64,000 nt of DNA from an uncultured Eubacteriales bacterium (GTDB lineage: Bacteria; Bacillota; Clostridia; Lachnospirales; Lachnospiraceae): NCBI GenBank assembly GCA_900545175.1, contig UQYF01000001.1, positions 62,001-126,000 of the forward strand, given 5' to 3'. Position numbers and translations under genes: made by a program. Shown one piece after another: positions 53,330 through 62,533 of this stretch; position 1 is the first letter of the stretch; each line of letters starts with the position of its first letter. The notes under the pieces are model-generated. The model was not told where the DNA came from and ran no database searches. It was given only the letters and a program-made list of their open reading frames with translations.

Positions 53330-54814
53330 ATGATATTAAAGGAATTGATTTCAGAGCTTGATTACACACTGTACAATGGGGATGAGAATGTTGAGATTAC
53401 AGAGCTTGTATGTGATTCGAGAAAGATTGTAAAGGGCTGTATTTTTGTCTGCATAAAAGGAACTGTATTTGACGGACATACATTTATTGACGAAGCAATC
53501 AAGCAGGGAGCGGCTGCAATTATAACAGAAGATGAGGTTGAGATTACTCAGAACCGTAAGAATACAACGTTTATTGCAGCAGCGGATTGCAGAAATACGC
53601 TTGCACTTGTGTCGGCAGCATATTTTGGACACCCTTCTAAGAGATTGTTCACAATAGGAATTACAGGGACAAAGGGAAAGACAACGACAGCATTTATGGT
53701 TCGCGAGATACTTGAAAGATGCGGCTATAAAACAGGTCTTATCGGTACAATCGAGATAATAACAGGTTCAAGACATATAGAATCTGCTAATACTACACCG
53801 GAATCATATGATGTCCAGAGGTATTTTAAGGAGATGGCTGATAATGGCTGCAAATGTGTTGTAATGGAAGTCTCTTCACAGGCTCTTATGATGAAGAGAT
53901 GTGCAGGAATCACATTTGATATAGGCGTGTTTACCAACCTTGAACCTGACCATATAGGACCGAATGAACATGCAAGCTTTGAAGATTATATGCATTGCAA
54001 GGGACTTTTGTTTAAGCAGTGTAAGATAGGCATAGTCAATTTTGATGATGAGCATACAAATAAGGTGCTAGAAGGACACACATGCTCAGTTGAGACATAT
54101 GGACTTAATGAGGGTGCCAATCTTAGAGCCGTGAATATTCAGTATGTTCACGAACCGGGACATATCAGCACAGAGTATGATATAGAAGGTGAGAAGCTTC
54201 ATATTAAGCTTTCGCTGCCGGGAAAATTCAGTGTATATAATTCCCTGTGCGCAGTGGCAGTTACAAGACATCTTGATGTGGATGAAGAGAAGCTTAAGGA
54301 AGCACTTCTTACTGTTGCTGTTAAAGGAAGAGTTGAGCCAGTGAAAGTCTCGGATAAATTCATACTTATGATTGATTATGCACACAATGCTATGAGCCTT
54401 AAGATCATTTTAGAGACATTAAGAGAGTACAATCCTAAGAGACTTGTCAGTGTATTTGGCTGTGGAGGAAACCGTTCAAAGCTACGCCGTTATGAGATGG
54501 GTGAAGTATCGGGTAAGCTTGCCGATTTCACGATTATCACTTCTGACAATCCAAGATTTGAGGAACCGCTTGATATTATTGCTGATATAAGAAGCAGCAT
54601 TGAAAAGACCGGCGGAGACTTTATAGAGATTCCTGACCGCAAGGAGGCTATCCGCTATGCGATAGAGCATGGCAGGGAGGGCGATATAATCGTGCTTGCC
54701 GGCAAGGGACATGAGGATTATCAGGAAATTAAGGGTGTAAAATATCCTATGGATGAGAGAGTGCTTATAAAGGAAGTGCTTGAGGAATTAAAATGTGGTT
54801 CGCAGATATCATAG
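53330..54814 (+). CDS. murE: UDP-N-acetylmuramoyl-tripeptide synthetase, meso-DAP type
   Basis: MurE adds the third amino acid of the peptidoglycan stem. The 494-residue protein has the N-terminal domain with LVCDSRKIVKGCIFVCIKG (about 26-44), the ATP loop GITGTKGKTTTAFM (about 111-124), ANTTPES (the substrate site), and the DNPR motif (Asp406 to Arg409), which marks meso-diaminopimelate as substrate. It overlaps priA by 22 nt. AAGGAG precedes the ATG. The DNPR reading supports direct DAP-type crosslinking in this organism. Confidence 0.95.
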   Translation: MILKELISELDYTLYNGDENVEITELVCDSRKIVKGCIFVCIKGTVFDGHTFIDEAIKQGAAAIITEDEVEITQNRKNTTFIAAADCRNTLALVSAAYFGHPSKRLFTIGITGTKGKTTTAFMVREILERCGYKTGLIGTIEIITGSRHIESANTTPESYDVQRYFKEMADNGCKCVVMEVSSQALMMKRCAGITFDIGVFTNLEPDHIGPNEHASFEDYMHCKGLLFKQCKIGIVNFDDEHTNKVLEGHTCSVETYGLNEGANLRAVNIQYVHEPGHISTEYDIEGEKLHIKLSLPGKFSVYNSLCAVAVTRHLDVDEEKLKEALLTVAVKGRVEPVKVSDKFILMIDYAHNAMSLKIILETLREYNPKRLVSVFGCGGNRSKLRRYEMGEVSGKLADFTIITSDNPRFEEPLDIIADIRSSIEKTGGDFIEIPDRKEAIRYAIEHGREGDIIVLAGKGHEDYQEIKGVKYPMDERVLIKEVLEELKCGSQIS

Positions 54815-57042
54815 TTGATATTTCTATTGATAAACTTGATAAGACTTTCGAGTACATTCTTCCGGATGAGTTTTTAGGGAGTGTTGAGATAGGCTCACAG
54901 GTCAATGTGCCGTTTGGAAAAAGAAGGATAACGGGATACGTGGTTAATATCACAGATGAGCCGGAATTCGATGTGAGCAGGATGAAGCCTGTTGAATCAC
55001 TTGTCAAAAATTCAGTCTCCATTGACGGACGTATGATAAAGCTCGCCTATTGGATGAAGCATAACTATGGCTCAACCATAAATCAGGCGCTCAAAACAGT
55101 ACTTCCGGTTAAGGAGACCGTAAAAGAAAAAAAGCAGAGTATTATTTCTCTCTCAAAGGAGTATATAAGTGACAGTGATAAGCTTAACAGATTTCTTTGC
55201 GAGTGCGAGAGAAAGCATTATGCGGCAAAGCATCGGCTTGTGAGTACACTGTCTGAGGATGGTGAGCTTGATGAAGGCATGATTAAATCTAAGCTTAATA
55301 TATCGCCATCGACAATCACGACGCTGATAAAGCAGGGCATTATTATAAAGACAGATAACCTTATATATCGCAATCCGATTAACAGAAAGTATTCACATAC
55401 AGCTAAATGCCGGCTTAATCCTGAGCAGAGCTATGTGGTAAATTCCATTATAGAGGACTATGACAGCCAAAAGAGAGAAACATATCTGCTAAAAGGTGTT
55501 ACCGGAAGCGGTAAGACGGAAGTGTATTTAGAGATAATCGAGCATGTGCTTTCAATGGATAAGCAGGTTATAATGCTCATTCCGGAGATTGCGCTTACTT
55601 ACCAGACGGTAATGCGTTTTTACAGACGTTTCGGAGGAGTGGTTTCAATACTCAATTCAAGAATGTCGAAGGGAGAGCGTTATGACCAGTATCTGCGCGC
55701 AAAAAGGGGAGAGATAAAGATTATGATTGGTCCTCGCTCAGCTCTGTTCACACCGTTTGACAAGCTTGGACTTATTGTGATAGATGAGGAGCATGAGGGC
55801 GCATATAAGAGCGATTCTGTGCCAAAATACCATGCAAGGGAGACTGCCATAGAACTGGCTGCGATGTGCAATGCTTCAGTGCTGCTTGGTTCGGCGACAC
55901 CCTCCGTGGATGCGTATTATAAGGCACAGAGAGGAGAATATAAGCTCTTTGTGCTTAATAACAGGGCGGGAGAGAGTATTCTTCCTGAGATAGAGACAGT
56001 GGATTTGCGTGAAGAATTAAAGTGCGGAAACAAATCGATATTCAGCAGAAGACTTAAAAAGCTTATGGATGAACGGCTTGCAAATAAAGAGCAGATTATG
56101 CTCTTTTTAAATAGGAGAGGGTATGTAGGATTTATTAATTGCAGGGAGTGTGGACATGTGATAAAATGTCCTCATTGCGATATCGCTCTTACAGCACATA
56201 ATAATGGCAGGCTTGTGTGTCATTATTGCGGATACAGTGAGCCTGATAAGAAGCTCTGCCCGAAATGCGGGTCGAAGTATATAGGTGGCTTTAAGGTAGG
56301 AACGGAAAAGATTGAGCAGGCTGTCAGAGAAACCTTCCCGGCAGCGCGTGTCCTTAGGATGGACTTTGATACAACTAAGGGAAAAGAAGGGCATGAGAAG
56401 ATACTCGAAGAATTTGCGAGCGGCAATGCAGATATACTTGTCGGTACGCAGATGATAGTTAAGGGACATGATTTCCCTAATGTGACTCTTATGGGGATAC
56501 TGCTTGCAGATTTATCGCTGTATTCCTCGGACTTTAGAGCACAGGAGAGAACCTTTGAGCTGCTTACACAGGCGGCAGGAAGAGCGGGACGCGGCACTAA
56601 GAGAGGAAATGTCGTTATACAATCCTATGACCCATCACATTACAGTATACAGAGCGCTGTAAAGCATGATTATGAAGGCTTTTACGAGCAGGAGATAATG
56701 TACAGGGCGCTTATGGATTATCCGCCTGTATCGAACTTGCTGACAGTGACAGTCTCATCAAAGCATGGGCCGCTTGCAAATGATGCCATAGTATGGCTTT
56801 TAAATGCGGCGACGAAGGAAATCGAAAAAATTTATGGCGGTAAAGATTGTGAAGTGCCGCAGGTGATAGGCCCTTCGAGAGCCGCAGTTTATAAACTTAA
56901 TGATATTTTTTCAGTTCTTTTATTTTTTAAACATAAACAGTACACAGTTCTGACACAGATTAAGGATATATTAGAAAAATATATAAGGGAACATGAGCAG
57001 GACTTTAAGATGGTGAGTGTACAGTTTGATTTTAATCAATAA
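54793..57042 (+). CDS. priA: Primosomal protein N', replication restart helicase
   Basis: PriA recognises stalled or broken forks, unwinds them and reloads the replisome. The 749-residue protein has an N-terminal DNA-binding part (WFADIIVDISIDKLDKTFEYILP), Walker A GVTGSGKTEVYLEII (about 237-251), IVIDEEHEGAYKSD for motif II (about 330-343), a zinc-binding stretch with paired cysteines (CREC, CPHC, CHYC, CPKC, about 450-495) and the GRAGRG motif. The start lies inside murE with GAGGAATT just upstream. def follows after 32 nt, the usual priA-def-fmt order in Firmicutes. Confidence 0.95.
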   Translation: MWFADIIVDISIDKLDKTFEYILPDEFLGSVEIGSQVNVPFGKRRITGYVVNITDEPEFDVSRMKPVESLVKNSVSIDGRMIKLAYWMKHNYGSTINQALKTVLPVKETVKEKKQSIISLSKEYISDSDKLNRFLCECERKHYAAKHRLVSTLSEDGELDEGMIKSKLNISPSTITTLIKQGIIIKTDNLIYRNPINRKYSHTAKCRLNPEQSYVVNSIIEDYDSQKRETYLLKGVTGSGKTEVYLEIIEHVLSMDKQVIMLIPEIALTYQTVMRFYRRFGGVVSILNSRMSKGERYDQYLRAKRGEIKIMIGPRSALFTPFDKLGLIVIDEEHEGAYKSDSVPKYHARETAIELAAMCNASVLLGSATPSVDAYYKAQRGEYKLFVLNNRAGESILPEIETVDLREELKCGNKSIFSRRLKKLMDERLANKEQIMLFLNRRGYVGFINCRECGHVIKCPHCDIALTAHNNGRLVCHYCGYSEPDKKLCPKCGSKYIGGFKVGTEKIEQAVRETFPAARVLRMDFDTTKGKEGHEKILEEFASGNADILVGTQMIVKGHDFPNVTLMGILLADLSLYSSDFRAQERTFELLTQAAGRAGRGTKRGNVVIQSYDPSHYSIQSAVKHDYEGFYEQEIMYRALMDYPPVSNLLTVTVSSKHGPLANDAIVWLLNAATKEIEKIYGGKDCEVPQVIGPSRAAVYKLNDIFSVLLFFKHKQYTVLTQIKDILEKYIREHEQDFKMVSVQFDFNQ

Positions 57043-57074
57043 ACAAATTAATTCTAAGAAAAGAGGAAAATAAA

Positions 57075-57569
57075 ATGGCACTTAGACAGATTAGAACAAT
57101 CGGAGACCCTTGTCTTAATAAGGTATGTAAGAAGGTAGACGAGGTCAACGAGCGTACACTTACACTTATTGATGATATGCTCGATACAATGTATGATGCT
57201 GATGGTGTAGGCCTTGCGGCACCACAGGTCGGAGTTTTAAAGAGAATAGTTGTAATTGATGTCGGAGACGGTCCGATTGTAATGATCAATCCGGAGATTC
57301 TTGAGACAAGCGGAAGCCAGACAGGAAGCGAGGGCTGTTTAAGCGTTCCGGGTAAGGCAGGAAATGTCACAAGACCTAATTATGTCAAGGCTAAGGCTTA
57401 TGATGAGGAGATGAACGAGTATACTATAGAGGGCGAAGAACTTCTTGCCCGTGCTATCTGCCATGAACTTGCACATCTTGACGGTCATCTTTATACGGAA
57501 CTCGTTGAAGGTGAGCTTGTCGATACAGAGTCGGCGCAGGACAACAAAAAGAAGAAGCATAAGAAATAG
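57075..57569 (+). CDS. def: Peptide deformylase
   Basis: Def removes the formyl group from nascent proteins using a bound metal (usually iron). All three motifs are visible: GVGLAAPQVG (about 44-53), EGCLSVPG (about 86-93, metal ligand cysteine) and HELAHLDG (about 130-137, with the catalytic glutamate). At 164 residues it is of normal length with a lysine-rich tail (KKKKHKK). It is followed after 15 nt by fmt, so formylation and deformylation genes are co-expressed. Confidence 0.96.
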   Translation: MALRQIRTIGDPCLNKVCKKVDEVNERTLTLIDDMLDTMYDADGVGLAAPQVGVLKRIVVIDVGDGPIVMINPEILETSGSQTGSEGCLSVPGKAGNVTRPNYVKAKAYDEEMNEYTIEGEELLARAICHELAHLDGHLYTELVEGELVDTESAQDNKKKKHKK

Positions 57570-57584
57570 AAGAGGAGATTTTAG

Positions 57585-58532
57585 ATGAGAGTAGTCTTTA
57601 TGGGAACACCGGATTTCGCGGTGGGTACTCTGAAGGAGCTGCTTTTGGCAGGACATGAAGTGGTAGCAGTTGTCACACAGCCGGACAAGCCTAAAGGCAG
57701 AGGAAAAGAACTTTTGATGACACCTGTCAAGGTTGAGGCATTGGCACATGGAATACCTGTATATCAGCCTGAGAAGATAAGGAAGAATGAAGAATTTTTA
57801 GATGAACTTAAAAGAATTAATCCGGATGTGATAGTTGTAGTTGCATTTGGCCAGATTCTTCCGGTGAGTGTTCTGACACTTCCAAAGTATGGCTGTGTCA
57901 ATGTACATGCTTCACTTCTTCCTATGTACCGAGGTGCAGCACCTTTGCAGTGGGTTATTATAAACGGTGAGAAGGTGAGCGGAGTCACGACCATGCAGAT
58001 GGACAAGGGGCTTGATACAGGTGACATGCTCTTAAAGGAAGAAGTAGAGATTGAACCTAAAGAGACTTATGAGTCATACCATGACAAGTTAGCGGTTGTC
58101 GGAGCTAAGCTTCTTATAAAGACACTTGAAGGATTAGAGGCCGGCACAATCGTACCTGTTAAGCAGGAAGGTGATACCTGCTATGCTTCGATGATAGATA
58201 AGAGCCTTGGAAATCTCGATTTTACAAGACCTGCGGTAGAGCTTGAAAGACTTATGAGAGGATTAGATCCGGCACCGGCTGCTCATACGTTCATCGACGG
58301 AAAGATGTTAAAGCTTTTCGGTGCAGATGTTGTTGATGCTGATAAGGAATACAGTGTATCCGAATGCGGAATAATAACCAATATAACAAAAAACACTTTT
58401 GACATAACAACCGGCTTAGGTGTGCTAAGAATAAATGAAGTCCAGCTTGAAGGCAAGAAGCGCATGGACGCAGCATCGTTCCTGCGCGGCTATAAGCTTT
58501 CGGATGGGACAGCACTCAAAATGACAAGATAG
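57585..58532 (+). CDS. fmt: Methionyl-tRNA formyltransferase
   Basis: Fmt formylates initiator Met-tRNA with 10-formyl-THF. The 315-residue protein begins VVFMGTPDFAVGTLKELL (about 3-20), has the specificity stretch TQPDKPKGRGKEL (about 32-44), the catalytic asparagine-histidine pair in VNVHASLLPMYRGAAP (about 105-120), the aspartate in LDTGDML (about 144-150) and a C-terminal tRNA-binding domain. It is second in a def-fmt pair; the YugP-type peptidase and RsmB follow. Confidence 0.96.
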   Translation: MRVVFMGTPDFAVGTLKELLLAGHEVVAVVTQPDKPKGRGKELLMTPVKVEALAHGIPVYQPEKIRKNEEFLDELKRINPDVIVVVAFGQILPVSVLTLPKYGCVNVHASLLPMYRGAAPLQWVIINGEKVSGVTTMQMDKGLDTGDMLLKEEVEIEPKETYESYHDKLAVVGAKLLIKTLEGLEAGTIVPVKQEGDTCYASMIDKSLGNLDFTRPAVELERLMRGLDPAPAAHTFIDGKMLKLFGADVVDADKEYSVSECGIITNITKNTFDITTGLGVLRINEVQLEGKKRMDAASFLRGYKLSDGTALKMTR

Positions 58533-58587
58533 AGTTGTCAGCTTAAAAGGTTTTATATAAAAATATTTCATGGAAAGGATGATATAT

Positions 58588-59298
58588 ATGGCATTAGCTT
58601 ACTATTCATATGGTTATGGCTATGACCCGACGTGGTTTTTGCTCATAATCACAGGTATTATTGCGATAGTTGCCCAGATTCGTGTCTCGTCAAGCTTTTC
58701 AAAATACAGTAAGGTTCAGAGCCGCACCGGACTTACAGGTGCAGAGGCTGCGGAGCGTATACTTCACTCAAAAGGAATATATGATGTGAGAATACAGCAT
58801 ATAGCAGGAAGTCTTACGGATAACTACAATCCGACGAACAAGACACTCAACTTATCTGACGCAACTTACAATTCACGTTCTGTTGCGGCGATAGGTGTTG
58901 CAGCACATGAGTGTGGTCATGCAATACAGCATGATGAGGGATATTCATTTCTGAAATTCAGGACGATGCTTTTCCCTATAGCCAGCTTTGGCTCGCAGTT
59001 CTCATTTATTCTTATTCTGCTTGGACTTTTCTTTGGTTCATTCAGTGTGCTCATTGATATAGGCATTATACTTTTCTCGTTTGCGGTACTTTTTCAGATT
59101 GTGACGCTTCCTGTAGAGTTCAATGCTTCATCAAGGGCACTCACACTGTTAGCTGACAATGGCATACTTTACGATGGTGAAGTTGAACAGACAAAGAAGG
59201 TTCTTAGTGCGGCTGCGATGACTTATGTGGCAAGTGCTGCAACAGCCATTATCCAGCTTGCAAGATTACTTATGCTGAGAGGAAGAAGTCGTGACTAA
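58588..59298 (+). CDS. Zinc metallopeptidase, YugP family
   Basis: A 236-residue membrane protein with an HExxH-like zinc site, AAHECGHAIQH (about 107-117), preceded by a short N-terminal helix (about 15-32) and followed by two further helices (about 130-175). The conserved LTGAEAAERILHSKGIYDV block (about 48-66) and the NYNPTNKTLNLSDATY segment identify the YugP/DUF2 family. Substrates are unknown. ATG 58588 has AAAGGATG upstream; the in-frame ATG at 58570 is possible. rsmB starts 8 nt before its stop. Confidence 0.88.
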   Translation: MALAYYSYGYGYDPTWFLLIITGIIAIVAQIRVSSSFSKYSKVQSRTGLTGAEAAERILHSKGIYDVRIQHIAGSLTDNYNPTNKTLNLSDATYNSRSVAAIGVAAHECGHAIQHDEGYSFLKFRTMLFPIASFGSQFSFILILLGLFFGSFSVLIDIGIILFSFAVLFQIVTLPVEFNASSRALTLLADNGILYDGEVEQTKKVLSAAAMTYVASAATAIIQLARLLMLRGRSRD

Positions 59299-60661
59299 TA
59301 CGATAAATGAAAGAGAAATCGCCCTTGATATTCTTATGGAAGTGAATGAGAAGGAGCAGTATATACATGTCCTGTTAAATGACGCACTCCGCAAATATCA
59401 ATATCTTGAGAAGAACGAGAGGGCATTTATCTCAAGACTTGTAAAAGGAACAATGGAACGCAGACTGACACTTGATTATGTGATTAATCAAGTGTCTTCT
59501 GTGCGTGTTAATAAGATGAAGCCGCTCATAAGAAATCTCATGCGTATGAGCGTCTATCAGATGATGTATATGGGGCAGGTTCCGGTGAGTGCGGTATGCA
59601 ATGAGGCCGTGAAGCTTGCAAAGAAGAGAAAATTCACAAATTTAAGCGGCTTTGTAAATGGTGTTCTGAGGAATATAAGCAGACAGCTCCCACAGATTAA
59701 GCTGCCGGATGATTTAAGCATAAAATATTCTGTTCCGCAGGAGCTTGTTGGCATGCTTGAAGCTTCCTATGGCAGGGAGATGACGGAGCTTATTTTAGAA
59801 AGCTTTTTAAAGGAAAAAAAAGTATCGGCTATTACAAATACAGTTAAAATAACGAAGAAGGAATTGGTAAACCTGCTGAAATCACAGGGCATAACAGTTG
59901 AAGATGCGCCATATGTTGAAGATGCGTTTATATTGTCGGATTATAATTATCTTGACGATATTGAGGAGTTCTCAGCCGGTATGTTCCAGATACAGGACAT
60001 AAGCAGTATGCTTGCCGGAGTGATAGCATCTCCAGCTAAAGACAGCACAGTGCTTGATGTATGTGCCGCACCCGGAGGTAAGAGCATATTTGCAGCACTT
60101 ATGATGTCCGGCACAGGCCATGTCATATCAAGAGATGTCTCTGAGAGAAAAACAGGGCAGATAGAAGAGAATGTGGAAAGATTAGGGCTTTCTAATATAG
60201 ATGTCGAGGTTTCCGATGCAGCGGTGCATAACATAGAGGATGAAGATATGGCTGATATGCTTATAGCTGATTTGCCATGTTCAGGTATTGGAATAATAGG
60301 AAGAAAGCCCGACATAAAATATAATGTAAGCCGGGACAAAATTGACGGTATTATACAGCTGCAAAGAAAAATTTTAGATTCAATATACAGTGATGTAAAG
60401 CATGGAGGATATATAGTCTATTCCACATGTACATTAAATTCTCAGGAAAATGAGGAGAATGTACGATATATTAAGAGTAAAGGCTTTGAGGCGGTTGATA
60501 TAACAGCTTCTCTTCCGGAAAAGCTTATAGATGATGCGAAAAGAGCAGGAAAGCATTATTATGACAAATTGATAAAGGATGCTGCTGATGGAATGCTCAC
60601 ATTGATTCCGGGAGTTTATGAATGTGATGGCTTTTTTGTGGCAAAGCTTAAGAGGATATAG
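59291..60661 (+). CDS. rsmB: 16S rRNA (cytosine967-C5)-methyltransferase
   Basis: RsmB (Sun) methylates C967 of 16S rRNA. The 456-residue protein has an N-terminal NusB-like RNA-binding domain (about 1-145) and a methyltransferase domain with DVCAAPGGKSIF (about 256-267), LIADLPCSGIGIIGRKPDI (about 325-343) and the catalytic cysteine in YSTCTLNSQENEENV (about 377-391). The start is GTG at 59291, overlapping the peptidase end, with no ATG nearby. It leads the rsmB-rlmN-prpC-prkC run that is conserved in Firmicutes. Confidence 0.94.
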   Translation: MTNTINEREIALDILMEVNEKEQYIHVLLNDALRKYQYLEKNERAFISRLVKGTMERRLTLDYVINQVSSVRVNKMKPLIRNLMRMSVYQMMYMGQVPVSAVCNEAVKLAKKRKFTNLSGFVNGVLRNISRQLPQIKLPDDLSIKYSVPQELVGMLEASYGREMTELILESFLKEKKVSAITNTVKITKKELVNLLKSQGITVEDAPYVEDAFILSDYNYLDDIEEFSAGMFQIQDISSMLAGVIASPAKDSTVLDVCAAPGGKSIFAALMMSGTGHVISRDVSERKTGQIEENVERLGLSNIDVEVSDAAVHNIEDEDMADMLIADLPCSGIGIIGRKPDIKYNVSRDKIDGIIQLQRKILDSIYSDVKHGGYIVYSTCTLNSQENEENVRYIKSKGFEAVDITASLPEKLIDDAKRAGKHYYDKLIKDAADGMLTLIPGVYECDGFFVAKLKRI

Positions 60662-60702
60662 TAAGTCCTGCTTACCATATAGTAAAATCAGGAGGAGAGA
60701 TA

Positions 60703-61782
60703 ATGGATAACAGCATAATGGAGGATGGTCTTAAGCTTCCTTATGATGATATAAAATCACTCACGAAGGAGGAGCTTATCAAGCTCATCGGGGCACTTGG
60801 TGAGAAAAAATTCAGGGCAGAGCAGGTATATGACTGGATTCATAAAAAGCTGGTTACGGATTATGATGATATGAAGAATGTTCCGAAGCTTTTGAAGGAA
60901 AAGCTTGCGAACATAAGCCCGATTACAACGGTTACACAGGTAGATAAGCAGGTATCTGCTATTGATGGGACAGCAAAATATCTTTTTAAACTTTCAGATG
61001 GCAATCTGATAGAGAGTGTTCTTATGAGATATCGTTTCGGCAATTCGGTATGTATTTCATCGCAGGCAGGCTGCCGCATGGGATGCAGATTCTGTGCATC
61101 AACACTCAATGGACTTTCTAGGAGCCTGCTTCCGTCAGAGATGCTCGACCAGATATACAGGATACAATCTGATACAGGGGAGAGAGTGTCGCATGTCGTA
61201 ATTATGGGAACAGGCGAGCCGTTTGATAATTATGATAATGTGAGAAGGTTTGTTACATTGTTAACAGATGAGAATGGTATTAATATCGGAGCCAGAAACC
61301 TGACGATATCAACATGCGGAATTGTGCCGAGAATCAGGCAGTTTGCAGATGAACAGCTTCAGGTTAATCTTGCAATTTCGTTACATGCACCGAATGATGA
61401 ATTGAGAAAGACATTGATGCCTGTAGCAAATAAGTATTCTATCGAAGAGCTTATAGATGCGTGCAGGTATTATGTTAATAAGACATCGAGAAGAATTACA
61501 TACGAGTACAGTCTTGTAAAGGGTGTCAATGATGGCAGGGAGCAGGCTATGGAGCTTATAAGCCTTATAAAAGGCATGAACTGTCATGTCAATCTGATTC
61601 CTGTCAATCCGATTAAGGAGAGAGATTTTAAGCAGACTGAAGTAGCACAGGTTAGCAATTTTAAAAATCTTCTTGAAAAAAATGGGATTGCATGTACAAT
61701 AAGAAGAGAGATGGGAAGAGATATTGACGGAGCTTGCGGACAATTACGCAAGAGTCATTTAGATGAAGATAACGCAATGTAA
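60703..61782 (+). CDS. rlmN: 23S rRNA (adenine2503-C2)-methyltransferase
   Basis: RlmN methylates C2 of A2503 in 23S rRNA (and A37 of some tRNAs) by a radical-SAM mechanism. The 359-residue protein has the radical-SAM motif CRMGCRFC (near residues 124-131), an N-terminal accessory domain with KKFRAEQVYDWIHKKLV, the VIMGTGEPFDNYDNV segment, and a resolving cysteine near the C-terminus (GIACTIRREMGRDIDGACGQL). A strong AGGAGGAG site precedes it. It could be Cfr-like by family, but the plain genomic context fits RlmN. Confidence 0.95.
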   Translation: MDNSIMEDGLKLPYDDIKSLTKEELIKLIGALGEKKFRAEQVYDWIHKKLVTDYDDMKNVPKLLKEKLANISPITTVTQVDKQVSAIDGTAKYLFKLSDGNLIESVLMRYRFGNSVCISSQAGCRMGCRFCASTLNGLSRSLLPSEMLDQIYRIQSDTGERVSHVVIMGTGEPFDNYDNVRRFVTLLTDENGINIGARNLTISTCGIVPRIRQFADEQLQVNLAISLHAPNDELRKTLMPVANKYSIEELIDACRYYVNKTSRRITYEYSLVKGVNDGREQAMELISLIKGMNCHVNLIPVNPIKERDFKQTEVAQVSNFKNLLEKNGIACTIRREMGRDIDGACGQLRKSHLDEDNAM

Positions 61783-61802
61783 GTCTTGCGTGGAGGAATG
61801 CA

Positions 61803-62522
61803 ATGAGGGCATATGCAGCTACAGATGTAGGCAGAGTAAGAAAGGTCAACCAGGATTACATCTTTTGCAGTATGAGACCGGTAGGTAAGCTCCCGAATCT
61901 GTTTATCGTGGCAGATGGAATGGGAGGTCATAAAGCAGGTGATCTGGCTTCGCGTTATACCGTGGAGACCTTGATAGAAAATATTAAAAATTCACATTCA
62001 GACAATCCGATTACTATTATAAATGATGCGATAGTGAATGCCAATACGCGTCTGCTTGAAAAAGCGGAAGAGTCGGAGGATTACACAGGGATGGGAACCA
62101 CACTGGTCGTATGTACGATTATCGGGGAATCGATGTATGTTGCCAATGTAGGTGACAGCAGATTGTATCTGTATGATGAGAAGCTTTCGCAGATAACAAG
62201 AGATCATTCTCTTGTTGAGGAGATGGTAGCACTTGGGAAGCTCAATCGCGATGAAGCGCGCAAGCACAAGAGAAAGAATGTGATTACACGAGCCATAGGC
62301 GGCGGTAAGGAGGTTATGGCAGACTTCTTTGAGGCAGAATTGACAGCCGGCAACAGGATTGTCATGTGTTCTGACGGATTAAGCAATATGGTGGATGACG
62401 GGGAAATCGAACAGGTTTTGTCATCAGATTTATCTATTGAAGACAAGACAAGAAAGCTTATAGATAGGGCGAATGAGAACGGCGGCATGGATAATATAGC
62501 AGTTGTCATTGTGGAGCTCTAG
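61803..62522 (+). CDS. prpC: PP2C-type protein phosphatase PrpC/Stp
   Basis: A 239-residue serine/threonine phosphatase with two metal ions in the active site. Motifs are ATDVGRVRKVNQD (about 5-17), IVADGMGGHKAGDLAS (about 36-51), GMGTTLV, VANVGDSRLYLY (about 116-127) and VMCSDGLSN (about 188-196), followed by NGGMDNIAVV. PrpC reverses phosphorylation by its partner kinase PrkC, which begins 11 nt later. IreB at 10.5 kb is a likely substrate of the pair. Confidence 0.95.
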   Translation: MRAYAATDVGRVRKVNQDYIFCSMRPVGKLPNLFIVADGMGGHKAGDLASRYTVETLIENIKNSHSDNPITIINDAIVNANTRLLEKAEESEDYTGMGTTLVVCTIIGESMYVANVGDSRLYLYDEKLSQITRDHSLVEEMVALGKLNRDEARKHKRKNVITRAIGGGKEVMADFFEAELTAGNRIVMCSDGLSNMVDDGEIEQVLSSDLSIEDKTRKLIDRANENGGMDNIAVVIVEL

Positions 62523-62533
62523 TAGGAGGGAAT

